From NCBI GenBank assembly GCA_003443635.1, contig CP031964.1:2326321-2390320 (forward strand): a stretch of 64,000 nt of DNA, written 5' to 3'. This DNA comes from Flavobacteriaceae bacterium (GTDB lineage: Bacteria; Bacteroidota; Bacteroidia; Flavobacteriales; Flavobacteriaceae). The position numbers and the translations under genes are program-made. Below the pieces are notes generated by a model. The model had not been told where the DNA came from. It did no database searches and saw only the letters and a list, made by a program, of their open reading frames with translations. This document shows positions 17,886 through 27,554 of this stretch, one piece after another; the first letter of the stretch is position 1, and every line of letters begins with the position of its first letter.

Positions 17886-20800
17886 ATGAAAACTTCAACA
17901 CACATCATATCAAATGCTAATCAGGCAGTTGCACACATTGCTTATAAAACAAACGAAGTTTGTCCTATTTACCCAATTACTCCAGCTTCAGAAATGAGCG
18001 AACTGGTAGAACAATGGAGCTCAGAGCAACAACCAAATATTTTTGGAAGCATTCCGAGTACTTTTGAAATGCAAAGTGAAGCTGGTGTTGCAGGAACAAT
18101 GCATGGAGCATTACAAACAGGTGCATTGTCTACCACATTTACAGCTTCTCAAGGTTTATTATTAATGCTTCCAAATATGTATAAAATTGCAGGGGAATTA
18201 ACTCCTAATGTAATTCATGTAGCAACACGAAGTATTGCTACACATGCATTATCTGTTTTTGGTGATCATAGTGATATCATGGCAGTACGTCAATCTGGGT
18301 ATGCATTTCTTGGAAGTGCATCTGTACAAGAAGCACAAGATTTTGCATTAATTGCACAAGCTGCAACATTAAAATCTCGAATTCCTTTTGTTCATTTTTT
18401 TGATGGATTTAGAACCTCTCATGAAATAAACAAAATCATCTCTATTTCTGACAAGGTTATTAAAACTATGATGCATTCAGAAGCTATTGAAACACATCGT
18501 AGTAGAGCTTTAAACCCAGAGAATCCTGTAATTAGAGGAACTTCTCAAGGTCCTGATGTATTTTTTCAAAGTCGAGAAGCTGTAAATTTATATTACAATG
18601 CATGTCCAGAAACAGTGCAAAGTGAGATGGATAAATTTGGAAAGCTCACGAGACGTTATTACAATCTCTTTGATTATGTAGGGCATCCCAAAGCAGAACA
18701 CGTTATTGTTTCAATGGCATCTTCAACAACAACTATTGAAACAACCATCAATCAATTAAACAAACAGGGTGAAAAATATGGATTAATTAAAGTGCGACTC
18801 TTTAGGCCTTTTAGTGCAAAACATTTGCTGAAAGCTTTGCCTTCTACTTGTAAATCTATTGCAGTTTTAGATCGAACAAAAGAACCTGGGTCAACAGGGG
18901 AACCATTATATTTAGATATTGTTCAATCTATTTCTGAAGCATTTCAGAATCAAAAAATTAAAACTTTACCTCGAATTATAGGAGGACGTTATGGTTTATC
19001 TTCAAAAGAATTTACGCCAGCTATGGTGATTTCTATTTTTAACAATTTAAAACAAAAACAACCAAAGAACAATTTTACTATTGGCATTACCGATAATGTT
19101 ACACATCTAAGTTTAGGCACTTCCAAAAGTATTCATTTTAATAATAACACTTATAAAGCTATATTTTATCAAAAAAAATGTAAAGCTGCCAATCAGGGTT
19201 TTACAAATACTCTAAATCATATTGGTAAAGAAACAAACATATTCGTCCAAGGATATACGGAATGTGATTATAAAAAATCAAACTCAAGAAACATTTATCA
19301 TTTACGAATTGATAATCAACCTATAAAAGCCCCATATTTGATTCAACAAGCCGATCTTATTGCTTGTCAAAACTTAAATTTTATTGAAAAAGATAATGTA
19401 TTACATCTTTTAAAATCTAAAGGAACTCTTTTAGTGAATACTTCTCTTTCTAATCAAGAGTTTTGGCAAGCATTATCGGTAAAAAACCAAAATGAAATTC
19501 TTAAAAAACGGATCAAGATACATACTGTAAATTGTGACATTTTAACTGAAAATGATTATCCTATCATTAATCTTTATAATTCTTTTTTAGCATTAAAAAA
19601 TGATGTTGATTATTCTCATTTAAACGAATTTATTAATGAATTGGATATAACTACTATTTCTGAAAACAATATGGTTACCTCAACTTATGATAACGAGTTT
19701 TCTCAAACACTTTTAGGACAATTATTAGCTCATAAAGGAAATGATATCCCAGTAAGTATGTTTCCAGTTGATGGCACTTATAATAGTGATACATCGCAAT
19801 TTAATCCAATACAAAAAAATGATGCATTACCAATTTGGGACATGGATACTTGCACACAATGTGGTGCTTGTTCTATGGCTTGCCCTCAAGCAGCATTACG
19901 CATAAAAGCATATGAGGATCATTATTTAGGCACTACTCCTGCTGATTTTAAATACATAGTTTCTGAAGAGTTTCACCTTTTAAATTACACCGTTCAAATC
20001 AATCCTGAACAATGTAATGGTTGTAATAACTGTATAGATGCTTGTTCAGTAAAAGCATTAGTGATGTCTAATAAAGTAGATGTAGTAGATACAGAAAAAG
20101 AAAACTGGGATTATTTTAAAACTATTCCAGAATTAGATAGGACACAAATAGATATAACAAAAGTAAGTCAGCAACAGTTACAAGAACCTTTATTTAAATA
20201 TTCAATTGGTGTTGAAGGTTGTGGGGAAGCGCCCTATTTAAAATTACTCTCTCAATTATATGGTGATCGATTATTAGTTGCAAATGCAACTGGTGCGAGT
20301 TCTATTTTTGGGGGTGCTTTACCTACAACACCTTGGTCTAAAAATAGAAATGGTCAAGGTCCAGCTTGGTCCAATTCTTTATTTGAAGATAATGCCGAGT
20401 TTGGGTTAGGATATCGTTTAACATTAGATCAGCAAAAACAACAAGCCAAAGTTTTATTAGCAAAACTATTACCAAAACTAGATTTCGATTTGGTATATGA
20501 CATCATCAAAGCAGAGCAAACCACTGAAACTTTAATTAATCAGCAGCGAAATAGAGTTGATCTGTTAAAACAAAAACTTCAATTAATAGATTCTTTTGAA
20601 GCAAACGCTTTATTAACTTTAGCAGATAGTTTGGTTGAAAAAAGTGTTTGGATTGTTGGTGGCGATGGTTGGGCCTATGATATTGGTTATGGAGGTTTAG
20701 ATCACGTATTAGCCTCAGGGAAAAATATCAATATTTTAGTATTAGATAATGAAGTGTATGATAATACTGGAGGGCAAACATCAAAAGCAACTCCTTTTGG

Positions 20801-21299
20801 TGCCGAAGCAAAATTCTCTTTTGGAGGAAAACATACACAGAAAAAAGATTTAGGCAAACTAGCCATGCATTACGACAATGTGTATGTAGCTTCCGTAGCA
20901 ATTGGCGCCGACCAAGAACAAACACTTAAGGCTTTTACAGAAGCAGAAAACTTTAATGGGCCATCAATTATTATTGCATATTGCCATAGTTACTCTCATG
21001 GTATCGATATGAAACAACCTAGTAAATATCATAAAGCTGCTGTTGCTTCTGGACAGTGGTTGTTATATCGTAATGATCCTAGACGAATTATAAATAGTTA
21101 TAATACTTTACAGTTGGATTCAGAATCACCATCTTGTAACATAGAAACTTATTTAAGAATGGAAAAACGTTTTGAAAAGTTATTTAAAGAAGATCATATA
21201 ACTTTTAATAACAAGATACTTCAAATACAAAAGCAAATTGATAAACGCTATGAAAGTTATCTTAATTTATCGAAACAGCAAGTGAATCAATATATTTAA
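17886..21299 (+). CDS. nifJ: pyruvate:ferredoxin (flavodoxin) oxidoreductase
   Basis: 1137 residues from the ATG at 17886; an ATG 57 nt earlier is inside the upstream terminator hairpin. A single-chain PFOR: N-terminal pyrimidine-binding domain with YPITPASEMSELVEQW, a gamma domain (about 400-600, rather divergent), a ferredoxin domain with CTQCGACSMACP (near 655) and CNGCNNCIDACS (near 708), and a C-terminal thiamine diphosphate domain with GDGWAYDIGYGG and NTGGQ (near 920). It decarboxylates pyruvate to acetyl-CoA and passes electrons to ferredoxin or flavodoxin in the cytoplasm. Oxygen-sensitive in most organisms, which makes the OsmC neighbour notable. Confidence 0.95.
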   Translation: MKTSTHIISNANQAVAHIAYKTNEVCPIYPITPASEMSELVEQWSSEQQPNIFGSIPSTFEMQSEAGVAGTMHGALQTGALSTTFTASQGLLLMLPNMYKIAGELTPNVIHVATRSIATHALSVFGDHSDIMAVRQSGYAFLGSASVQEAQDFALIAQAATLKSRIPFVHFFDGFRTSHEINKIISISDKVIKTMMHSEAIETHRSRALNPENPVIRGTSQGPDVFFQSREAVNLYYNACPETVQSEMDKFGKLTRRYYNLFDYVGHPKAEHVIVSMASSTTTIETTINQLNKQGEKYGLIKVRLFRPFSAKHLLKALPSTCKSIAVLDRTKEPGSTGEPLYLDIVQSISEAFQNQKIKTLPRIIGGRYGLSSKEFTPAMVISIFNNLKQKQPKNNFTIGITDNVTHLSLGTSKSIHFNNNTYKAIFYQKKCKAANQGFTNTLNHIGKETNIFVQGYTECDYKKSNSRNIYHLRIDNQPIKAPYLIQQADLIACQNLNFIEKDNVLHLLKSKGTLLVNTSLSNQEFWQALSVKNQNEILKKRIKIHTVNCDILTENDYPIINLYNSFLALKNDVDYSHLNEFINELDITTISENNMVTSTYDNEFSQTLLGQLLAHKGNDIPVSMFPVDGTYNSDTSQFNPIQKNDALPIWDMDTCTQCGACSMACPQAALRIKAYEDHYLGTTPADFKYIVSEEFHLLNYTVQINPEQCNGCNNCIDACSVKALVMSNKVDVVDTEKENWDYFKTIPELDRTQIDITKVSQQQLQEPLFKYSIGVEGCGEAPYLKLLSQLYGDRLLVANATGASSIFGGALPTTPWSKNRNGQGPAWSNSLFEDNAEFGLGYRLTLDQQKQQAKVLLAKLLPKLDFDLVYDIIKAEQTTETLINQQRNRVDLLKQKLQLIDSFEANALLTLADSLVEKSVWIVGGDGWAYDIGYGGLDHVLASGKNINILVLDNEVYDNTGGQTSKATPFGAEAKFSFGGKHTQKKDLGKLAMHYDNVYVASVAIGADQEQTLKAFTEAENFNGPSIIIAYCHSYSHGIDMKQPSKYHKAAVASGQWLLYRNDPRRIINSYNTLQLDSESPSCNIETYLRMEKRFEKLFKEDHITFNNKILQIQKQIDKRYESYLNLSKQQVNQYI

Positions 21300-21315
21300 A
21301 ACTGTATTCTTTAGA

Positions 21316-22269
21316 TTATTCTAATCTAAGTTCCATTTGAATATTACATCTTTCATAAGGAGTATAATGACCAGCTACTTTTTGAAATCCAAGTTTTTTA
21401 TACAATGATATAGCAGGTTTTAAAATTGTATTACTTTCAAGATATAAACTTGATGCTCCTAATGATTTTGCTTTTTCTATAATAGATTTACCCATTAGAT
21501 ATCCAATACCTTTACCTTGTGCTTTTGGAGAAACAGCCATTTTAGCAAGTTCATAATCGTAGTTATGATTTTCCATTTTTAATAAAGCACAAACACCTAA
21601 AACAGTTTTACCCTGAACCGCTACTAAAATTTTTCCGCCCTTATCTAAAATATATTCTTTAGGATGATCTAATGCTTTTCTATCAGCATTCTCTATTCTA
21701 AAGTATTTGGTAATCCATTCTTCATTTAATTCTTTAAAATCTTTATGATATTTTGATGAATAATCTAAAATAGTAATAGTAGATGATTCTCTGATTTTCT
21801 TTTGTTCTATAACTCTAGTTAAAAGTGATTTTTCATTCAATAAATATTCAAACTCTTGAATTGCTAGCCAAATATTATGTTTTGTCTGTTTCAATGTCGC
21901 TTTTATAGCGTTTTCAACATCAACATACTGCTCTTGTATTTTTACAGAAATATCTATTGCTTTTTGAGTTAAAAGAATATTGTTTATACGTCCATCAGAA
22001 CTATCTTTTTGTTCTGTAACCAATCCATTTTCAGACATTTCTCTAACAATTTTAATAACCGAAGGATGTGAATGCCTTATCTCGTTAGCAATGGAAGTAA
22101 TAGATTTTCCTTTATCTTGATTAGATAGAAAATAAAACACTGGAAACCATTTTGGTTTTAGTTCTACATCATAAAGATCATAAACCCGTTTAGCATCTTC
22201 TGTTAACGCATCACTTAAAAATCTAAGCCTACTTCCTAGCGCCATTTCTCCAATTTGATCAAAATTCAT
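21316..22269 (-). CDS. MarR-type regulator fused to GNAT acetyltransferase
   Basis: 317 residues in two domains. Residues 1-150 are a MarR winged helix, with KSITSIANEIRHSHPSVIKI as the recognition region and a DGR wing. Residues 165-317 are a GNAT domain with the acetyl-CoA loop QGKGIG and the terminal LYKKLGFQKV segment. Such fusions are common in Bacteroidota; the ligand and acetylated substrate are unknown. A 40-bp palindrome covers its own promoter, so autorepression is likely. It is convergent with the PFOR gene, 16 bp away. Confidence 0.92.
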   Translation of the reverse strand: MNFDQIGEMALGSRLRFLSDALTEDAKRVYDLYDVELKPKWFPVFYFLSNQDKGKSITSIANEIRHSHPSVIKIVREMSENGLVTEQKDSSDGRINNILLTQKAIDISVKIQEQYVDVENAIKATLKQTKHNIWLAIQEFEYLLNEKSLLTRVIEQKKIRESSTITILDYSSKYHKDFKELNEEWITKYFRIENADRKALDHPKEYILDKGGKILVAVQGKTVLGVCALLKMENHNYDYELAKMAVSPKAQGKGIGYLMGKSIIEKAKSLGASSLYLESNTILKPAISLYKKLGFQKVAGHYTPYERCNIQMELRLE

Positions 22270-22276
22270 TTTATAT

Positions 22277-22316
22277 AAGTTTTTAAATACGTAACCAGTT
22301 ACAAATATAAAAACTT
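22277..22316. promoter_or_regulatory. 40-bp palindromic operator over the MarR-GNAT promoter
   Basis: Two concentric dyads share the centre 22296.5: an inner GTAAC-CA-GTTAC (22291-22302) and outer arms AAGTTTTTA/TAAAAACTT (22277-22285 and 22308-22316). On the minus strand TATATTTG (22309 to 22302), an exact -7 box, lies inside it, about 33 nt before the start codon. A repressor bound here would block the promoter. Confidence 0.65.
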
Positions 22317-22370
22317 ATTTACTATTTTACATTTAAAATGCTCTTAAAAAATTAATTATATGTAAATAAA

Positions 22371-22413
22371 AAAGACTTGAGTTTCTTATGCAAAAAAGAA
22401 AACTCAAATCTTT
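22371..22413 (-). terminator. terminator of the S41 peptidase transcript
   Basis: A 17-bp imperfect stem (22371-22387 with 22396-22413) on the minus strand, followed by CTTTTTTATTT. It begins 10 nt after the S41 stop codon. Confidence 0.75.
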
Positions 22414-22423
22414 ATAATATTTA

Positions 22424-23419
22424 CTATTCTTTATTTATCAATATATCTAAAACATAATCTAATGCTTTTTCTGATTCAACCTTAACATCTGGAGCTACTC
22501 CTATTTTATCTAAGCGCTCTCCATTAGCAGTTTGATAATCTGCAATAGGCAAAAAAATATTAAACTCTTCATTTATTGTGTATTCAAATCCACTTAACAT
22601 CGCACCTGCAGATTGTACTCCAACTAGAGTCGCTATCTTTTCTTTTTTAAACAAGTCTATCAAAGGTTCACAAGCACTAGCTGTGTGTTTACTTACTAAT
22701 ACATATACATTGCCTTTATATATTGGGCGATCATGCTCAGGAATAACCATTCTGAATGCTGCTTCATTTGCATACATTTTTTGTATAGCTTCAGAAGTAA
22801 ACTCTTTTAAAAAAGGAAATGACGGTACATCTTTTAGGGTTGCATCTCGTTTATTTTCAAGAAACCATTTACGTGTCATATAATATCCTGCATCTATAGC
22901 TTTATTAGTTAAAAATTGTCCAAGGATTACTGGCGCATCTAAAGATCCTCCTGTATTTCCACGAAGATCAATAATTAAATTATTGTAATTACTGTAACCT
23001 ATTCCTTGTAACGCCTTTATCATGGCTAAACCATTTCCAGAAAACGTTCTGGCGTTTAAGTAAGCTGTTTGCTTATCAATGGCTCTCCATGTAATAGCTG
23101 GCCCTTCTTTCTTATTTATTGTACTAGTTGTTCTTGTCTTCTTTCTTTTAAGATAGAAATGTGTAAATGGTAACTTCTCTCGTTCTTTATTAAGTAATGA
23201 TAAAAAATCATTTTCATTTAATAACAAATTCTTTTCTTTATATAATTTTTTCTTAAATGCTTTGTAACTTTTTGTTTCTAACCAAGCTGGGTTAGCAATA
23301 CGAGTTTCGAGCTGTTCAAATACTTTATTTAAAAATTTGATACGCTTTTCTTTAGGGTCTTCTTTTATTGGATTAAACAAAATAAATGTTGCAATAAAAA
23401 TTGTAATAAGTGTTTTCAT
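22424..23419 (-). CDS. S41-family (tail-specific protease-like) exported peptidase
   Basis: 331 residues. An N-terminal hydrophobic signal (1-16) directs export. The S41 core has NLIIDLRGNTGGS, then VLVSKHTASACEP, where the Ser of the T-A-S-A motif is the expected nucleophile, and VGVQSAGAMLSG. The PDZ domain of full CtpA proteases is missing, as in the short interphotoreceptor-retinoid-binding-like S41 group. The natural substrate is unknown. It lies downstream of a LytTR regulator, with four tandem repeats between them, and has its own terminator. Confidence 0.9.
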   Translation of the reverse strand: MKTLITIFIATFILFNPIKEDPKEKRIKFLNKVFEQLETRIANPAWLETKSYKAFKKKLYKEKNLLLNENDFLSLLNKEREKLPFTHFYLKRKKTRTTSTINKKEGPAITWRAIDKQTAYLNARTFSGNGLAMIKALQGIGYSNYNNLIIDLRGNTGGSLDAPVILGQFLTNKAIDAGYYMTRKWFLENKRDATLKDVPSFPFLKEFTSEAIQKMYANEAAFRMVIPEHDRPIYKGNVYVLVSKHTASACEPLIDLFKKEKIATLVGVQSAGAMLSGFEYTINEEFNIFLPIADYQTANGERLDKIGVAPDVKVESEKALDYVLDILINKE

Positions 23420-23473
23420 GATATCTTTTATTTACTGCAAATGAAAGCCGTGAAAATATAATCTAAAAACGAG

Positions 23474-23549
23474 TGTGATTAGATTGAAGGTTTTGTGATT
23501 AAATTGAAATAATTGGGATTATTTTGAAGTTTTGGGATTATTTTGAAGG
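23474..23549. repeat. four tandem 19-20 bp direct repeats upstream of the S41 gene
   Basis: Copies of TGKGATTADWTTGAAG start at 23474, 23494, 23514 and 23533 on the plus strand (spacing 20, 20, 19). Copies 3 and 4 overlap the last codons and stop of the LytTR gene. The array lies 55 nt before the S41 start; TATATTTT at 23460 to 23453 on the minus strand is a possible -7 box. Direct repeats about two turns apart are typical of LytTR sites. Confidence 0.7.
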
Positions 23550-24346
23550 TGAATTTTTAATGCAGTAAAATGTTTTGGAGACACAGGAATAACTCCTGAT
23601 ACATAATTTAATATTACTGCTCCTTTACGTGTATTGCCTTGCAGGTTTCTAACATAATCTGTATTAATTAAAAACGAACGATGAACTTGTGATGCTCTAG
23701 GGATTTGTGATATTAAAGCAGATAATGTATTTCTTAGTATGTGCTTTTCTAATTCACCATTTTTATTAAGGATATAAACGTCAACATAATTGGCTTGCGA
23801 TTTTGCCATTACAAAGCTACTGCTTTGAAATTCTATCACTTCGTTACTATTAGTTCCCTTAATTACTATCAGTTTCGAAGAGGGTTTTATTTTACTTGGA
23901 ATCGTTACTTTACACAATCTATATCGAAGATATACCCATATTGGAATAAATATGGGTACAAAAGGTAAAGCAAAGCTTATTAACCAATCATAGAAATCAT
24001 CAAAATTAAATATTACATCATTAACAACTGTATAGTTATATACATAACAAACTATACAAATAAAAACAAATCCTAAGCTCAAGCTTACAATCTCATTTAT
24101 TAAAAACCATTTTCTTTTGTTCTTTTTAAACCAAAACTCTTCAAAAACATGTAAGATTAAAACAGGAATGAGCACACAAATACTATAGCCCGATAGTTTT
24201 AATTCTTTATAAGGCATTTTGTTAGAATAGGTATCAAATGGTTGTAAAAAGACTAAGACGAAAGCTAATCCTAAAGCCAAAATGAGTCCTATAAAAAATG
24301 TATATTTCCAAGAAGAAGTATAAGAAATAGATCGATTTAATTGCAC
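23519..24346 (-). CDS. membrane-bound LytTR-family transcriptional regulator
   Basis: 275 residues. Four membrane helices occupy about 16-145, followed by a LytTR DNA-binding domain (about 165-270) with the AKSQANYVDVYI and RVHRSFLIN-like (SQVHRSFLINTDYV) motifs. There is no receiver domain, so the membrane part probably senses the signal or a partner kinase acts on it. Its last codons fall in a four-copy direct repeat that precedes the S41 peptidase gene, which it may regulate. Upstream is the FAD/Fe-S oxidoreductase gene, 69 bp away on the same strand. Confidence 0.9.
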   Translation of the reverse strand: MQLNRSISYTSSWKYTFFIGLILALGLAFVLVFLQPFDTYSNKMPYKELKLSGYSICVLIPVLILHVFEEFWFKKNKRKWFLINEIVSLSLGFVFICIVCYVYNYTVVNDVIFNFDDFYDWLISFALPFVPIFIPIWVYLRYRLCKVTIPSKIKPSSKLIVIKGTNSNEVIEFQSSSFVMAKSQANYVDVYILNKNGELEKHILRNTLSALISQIPRASQVHRSFLINTDYVRNLQGNTRKGAVILNYVSGVIPVSPKHFTALKIHLQNNPKTSK

Positions 24347-24415
24347 AAACGGTTTACTTTTAATTTAAAAACCTATAAACGAAATTAGTATTTTAATACT
24401 CAAAATCAAACAAGA

Positions 24416-27328
24416 TTATAATAAAGCATCAAATAGTATTTCAATAGGATGCATTGCTTCTCTTTTAGTGCCATCTTTTATTTGATGACGACAACTTGTT
24501 CCTGATGCAGCAATTAGTGTTGATGGGTTAGTAGAACTCACTTCAGGAAATACTACCATTTCTCCTATTTTTTGACTTAGTTTATAGTGTTCTTTTTCAT
24601 AACCAAAAGAACCAGCCATTCCACAACAACCAGAATTAATTGTTTTTACAGAATAATTATGAGGTAAGTTTAGTAGTTTTACAGTATAATTAGTTGATGA
24701 TAATGCTTTTTGGTGGCAATGTCCATGAAGTACTATTTCTTTTGTATCTTGATTAAATTGTGATTCAACAATATTTTCTTTATCAATTTCATTAGCAATA
24801 AATTCGTCTATTAAAAATACATTCTTACTTAAATTTAACGCTTTAGGTTTATCTATTTCTGAAACTAAATTTAGATATTCATCTCTAAAACTTAAAATGG
24901 CAGAAGGTTCAATTCCAAGTAAAGGAATCTCATCTGAAATTAATTCACTAAATAGAGATACATTATCTTTTGCAATATTCTGAGCATGTTTTAAAAATCC
25001 TTTGGAGATGTAAGCTCTACCACTCTCTTTGTGATCGATCAGTCTCACTTCATACCCTAATTTATTTAATAATTTAATAGTTTTTTTACCAATACTAACA
25101 TCATAATAATTAGTGTATTCATCGCAAAATAGATATACAACTCGTTTAACATTTTGAATTGATTGCAATTCGTTTTTATATTTTTTATACCATCCTCTTA
25201 AACTTTGACTTTGCAATTCGGGAAGAGAACGTTTGCTTACTATTCCTAAACTACTTTTAAACCATTTTTGCTTTGAAATGAAATTATAAACTAAAGGAAG
25301 TTTTATCCCTAAAGCGTTTAATTTATTATTATTTGCAATGATTTTATCTCGTAAAGGTACCTTATTACTTTTATAATATTGATGTAAGAATTCTGCTTTT
25401 AAAGTAGCCATATCTACGTTTGATGGGCATTCAGATTTACATCCTTTACAAGAAATACACAAATCCATTGCAGTTTTAATTTCAGGGTGATCAAATGGAT
25501 TAACTTTTGTATTCTGTGTTAAAAATTCTCGTAATGCATTAGCTCGGCCTCTAGTCGTATCTTTTTCATTTAATGTTGCTCTATAGCTAGGACACATGGT
25601 TCCTCCTGCAAAATTGAGTTTTCTACAATCTCCTGATCCATTACATTTTTCAACAGTTCGTAATATTCCTCCTGTTTCAGAGTAATTAAAAACAGTTTTA
25701 ATCTCTGGAATTTCAACATCAGGTTCATAACGCAAATGCGTATCCATTGGTAATGCTTCAACAATTTTTCCTGGATTAAAAACATTATTCTTATCCCATG
25801 TGTATTTAATACGTTTTAGGAGTTCATAATTTTTCTCTCCTAATGCCAAAGGGATAAATTCTGCTCTTACTCTACCATCACCATGTTCACCACTTAAAGA
25901 GCCTTTATATTGTTTTACCAATTTTGCGGAAGCTTCGCTAATGTTTCTGAATAACTTAACATCTTCAGATGATTTTAAATTTAGAATAGGACGTAAATGT
26001 AATTCACCTGCTCCAGCATGCGCATAATACACCGCTTCTTGATTAAAAGATTTCATCATATTAGAGAATGCTTCAATATATTCTGGTAAATCTTCAATTG
26101 CTACTGCGGTATCTTCAATGCAAGCAACTGCTTTTTTATCTCCAGGAATATTAGCTAATAAGCCTAAACCTGCTTTACGTAAATTCCAAACATTATCTGT
26201 TTTAGCTCCTTTAATTATCGGAAATGCATAACCCAAGTTGTTATGTTCTAAATCTTTTATCAAAGTATTAGCTAATGAATTTGAAACCTCGTCAGAATCA
26301 CTTCTAAATTCAATAATTAAAATTGCTTTAGGGTCTCCTTCTACAAAAAACCGGTTTTGTTGTTGTTCTATATTATCTTTTGTACAATCTAAAATGGTTT
26401 TATCCATTAATTCACAAGCTGTAGGCAAATGTTTCATGGCTATAAGTGTCGCCTTTAAGCTTTCTGAAATACTTTTAAAATGCGCAGCAATTACAACAAC
26501 TTGAGGTTTAGGAAGCGGCACTATCTTTAATTTAATTTCTGTAGTAAATGCTAAAGTCCCTTCCGAACCGCATAGTAATTTTGAAAAATTAAATGACTCA
26601 TTTGTTTCTGAAAATAACTCTGTTTCTAATAAAGCATCTACAGCATAACCTGTATTTCTTCGTACTACCGTAGTCTTAGGGAATTCACTTTTAATAGATT
26701 CACGAATTTCTAGATTTGAAAACTCTTTATATATCTGTTTATATAGTTGAGATTCTAGGGTATCATTTTTTAGTTTTTCTTCAAATTCTGCTCTATCAAG
26801 TGATTTAAACACAACTTCACTCGTATCACTTAAAATTGTTTTAAGTTCTAAAGTATTTGTTCTGGTATCTCCATAAACAATAGATGTCGAACCTGAAGAA
26901 TTATTTCCTGCCATCCCGCCTATTGTTGCACGATTGGCAGTAGACGTATTAGGTCCAAAAAAAAGCCCATAAGATTTCAGAAATTCGTTTAATTGATCTC
27001 TAACAATACCCGGCTGAACTCTTACCCAATTTTCAGTCGTATTTATTTCTAAAATTGCATTCATATATTTAGAAATGTCTACCACAATACCGTTACCTAC
27101 ACATTGGCCTGCTAATGAGGTTCCAGCTGCTCTTGGTATTAACGATAATTTATTTTCGTTGGCAAACTTTACTAACTTTTTAATATCATTAGTATTTTTA
27201 GGCAAAGCTACTGCTAGAGGCTGCTCTCTATAAACCGAAGCATCAGTAGCATAAAGCGTTTTGGTTAATACATCGTAATGTAATTCGCCTTCTAATTCAA
27301 GGTTTAAATTTTGGAATAAAGCGTTCAA
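24416..27328 (-). CDS. FAD-linked oxidase fused to Fe-S oxidoreductase (D-lactate / D-2-hydroxyacid dehydrogenase type)
   Basis: 970 residues. The N-terminal FAD-binding PCMH domain (about 40-270) has RAAGTSLAGQCVGNGIVVD and IGGMAGNNSSGS. The FAD-oxidase C-terminal domain follows, with HAGAGELHLRP and SGEHGDGRVRAEF. A ferredoxin-like part has CISCKGCKSECPSNVD (near 635), and a CCG domain near the end has the CCGMAGSFGYE motif. The layout matches YdiJ-like and respiratory D-lactate dehydrogenases, which oxidise D-2-hydroxyacids and feed quinone. The exact substrate is not decidable. A dyad lies just upstream of its start. Confidence 0.9.
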   Translation of the reverse strand: MNALFQNLNLELEGELHYDVLTKTLYATDASVYREQPLAVALPKNTNDIKKLVKFANENKLSLIPRAAGTSLAGQCVGNGIVVDISKYMNAILEINTTENWVRVQPGIVRDQLNEFLKSYGLFFGPNTSTANRATIGGMAGNNSSGSTSIVYGDTRTNTLELKTILSDTSEVVFKSLDRAEFEEKLKNDTLESQLYKQIYKEFSNLEIRESIKSEFPKTTVVRRNTGYAVDALLETELFSETNESFNFSKLLCGSEGTLAFTTEIKLKIVPLPKPQVVVIAAHFKSISESLKATLIAMKHLPTACELMDKTILDCTKDNIEQQQNRFFVEGDPKAILIIEFRSDSDEVSNSLANTLIKDLEHNNLGYAFPIIKGAKTDNVWNLRKAGLGLLANIPGDKKAVACIEDTAVAIEDLPEYIEAFSNMMKSFNQEAVYYAHAGAGELHLRPILNLKSSEDVKLFRNISEASAKLVKQYKGSLSGEHGDGRVRAEFIPLALGEKNYELLKRIKYTWDKNNVFNPGKIVEALPMDTHLRYEPDVEIPEIKTVFNYSETGGILRTVEKCNGSGDCRKLNFAGGTMCPSYRATLNEKDTTRGRANALREFLTQNTKVNPFDHPEIKTAMDLCISCKGCKSECPSNVDMATLKAEFLHQYYKSNKVPLRDKIIANNNKLNALGIKLPLVYNFISKQKWFKSSLGIVSKRSLPELQSQSLRGWYKKYKNELQSIQNVKRVVYLFCDEYTNYYDVSIGKKTIKLLNKLGYEVRLIDHKESGRAYISKGFLKHAQNIAKDNVSLFSELISDEIPLLGIEPSAILSFRDEYLNLVSEIDKPKALNLSKNVFLIDEFIANEIDKENIVESQFNQDTKEIVLHGHCHQKALSSTNYTVKLLNLPHNYSVKTINSGCCGMAGSFGYEKEHYKLSQKIGEMVVFPEVSSTNPSTLIAASGTSCRHQIKDGTKREAMHPIEILFDALL

Positions 27329-27345
27329 ATTATTAAATAAAATCG

Positions 27346-27382
27346 AGTTAGTTTAGCTTATAAATATAGAGTAAACTTAACT
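27346..27382. promoter_or_regulatory. inverted repeat upstream of the FAD/Fe-S oxidoreductase gene
   Basis: AGTTAGTTTA (27346-27355) and TAAACTTAACT (27372-27382) are complementary apart from one bulge and flank 16 bp. The position, 18-54 nt before the start codon, suits an operator. No matching regulator is identified. The rest of the 226-bp gap shows only a 10-bp palindrome TTAACGTTAA at 27476. Confidence 0.35.
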
Positions 27383-27554
27383 GATCTTTATATTTTAATC
27401 TGAAAAAGGTAAGATTTTTTAAAAAACTACCACTAATGGAATAATTATTGTTAATAGAACTATAAATTAACTCTAATTAACGTTAATGGTTTTTTAATTT
27501 ATGAAGCATTAAAAATCTATTATATATCTTTAACGATATAAGTTACCCAATTAT

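Noticed and set aside
23474..23549. Tandem repeats as a CRISPR array
   Set aside because: Units are 16-17 bp with 3-4 bp between them and no cas genes; the period fits a protein-binding array.
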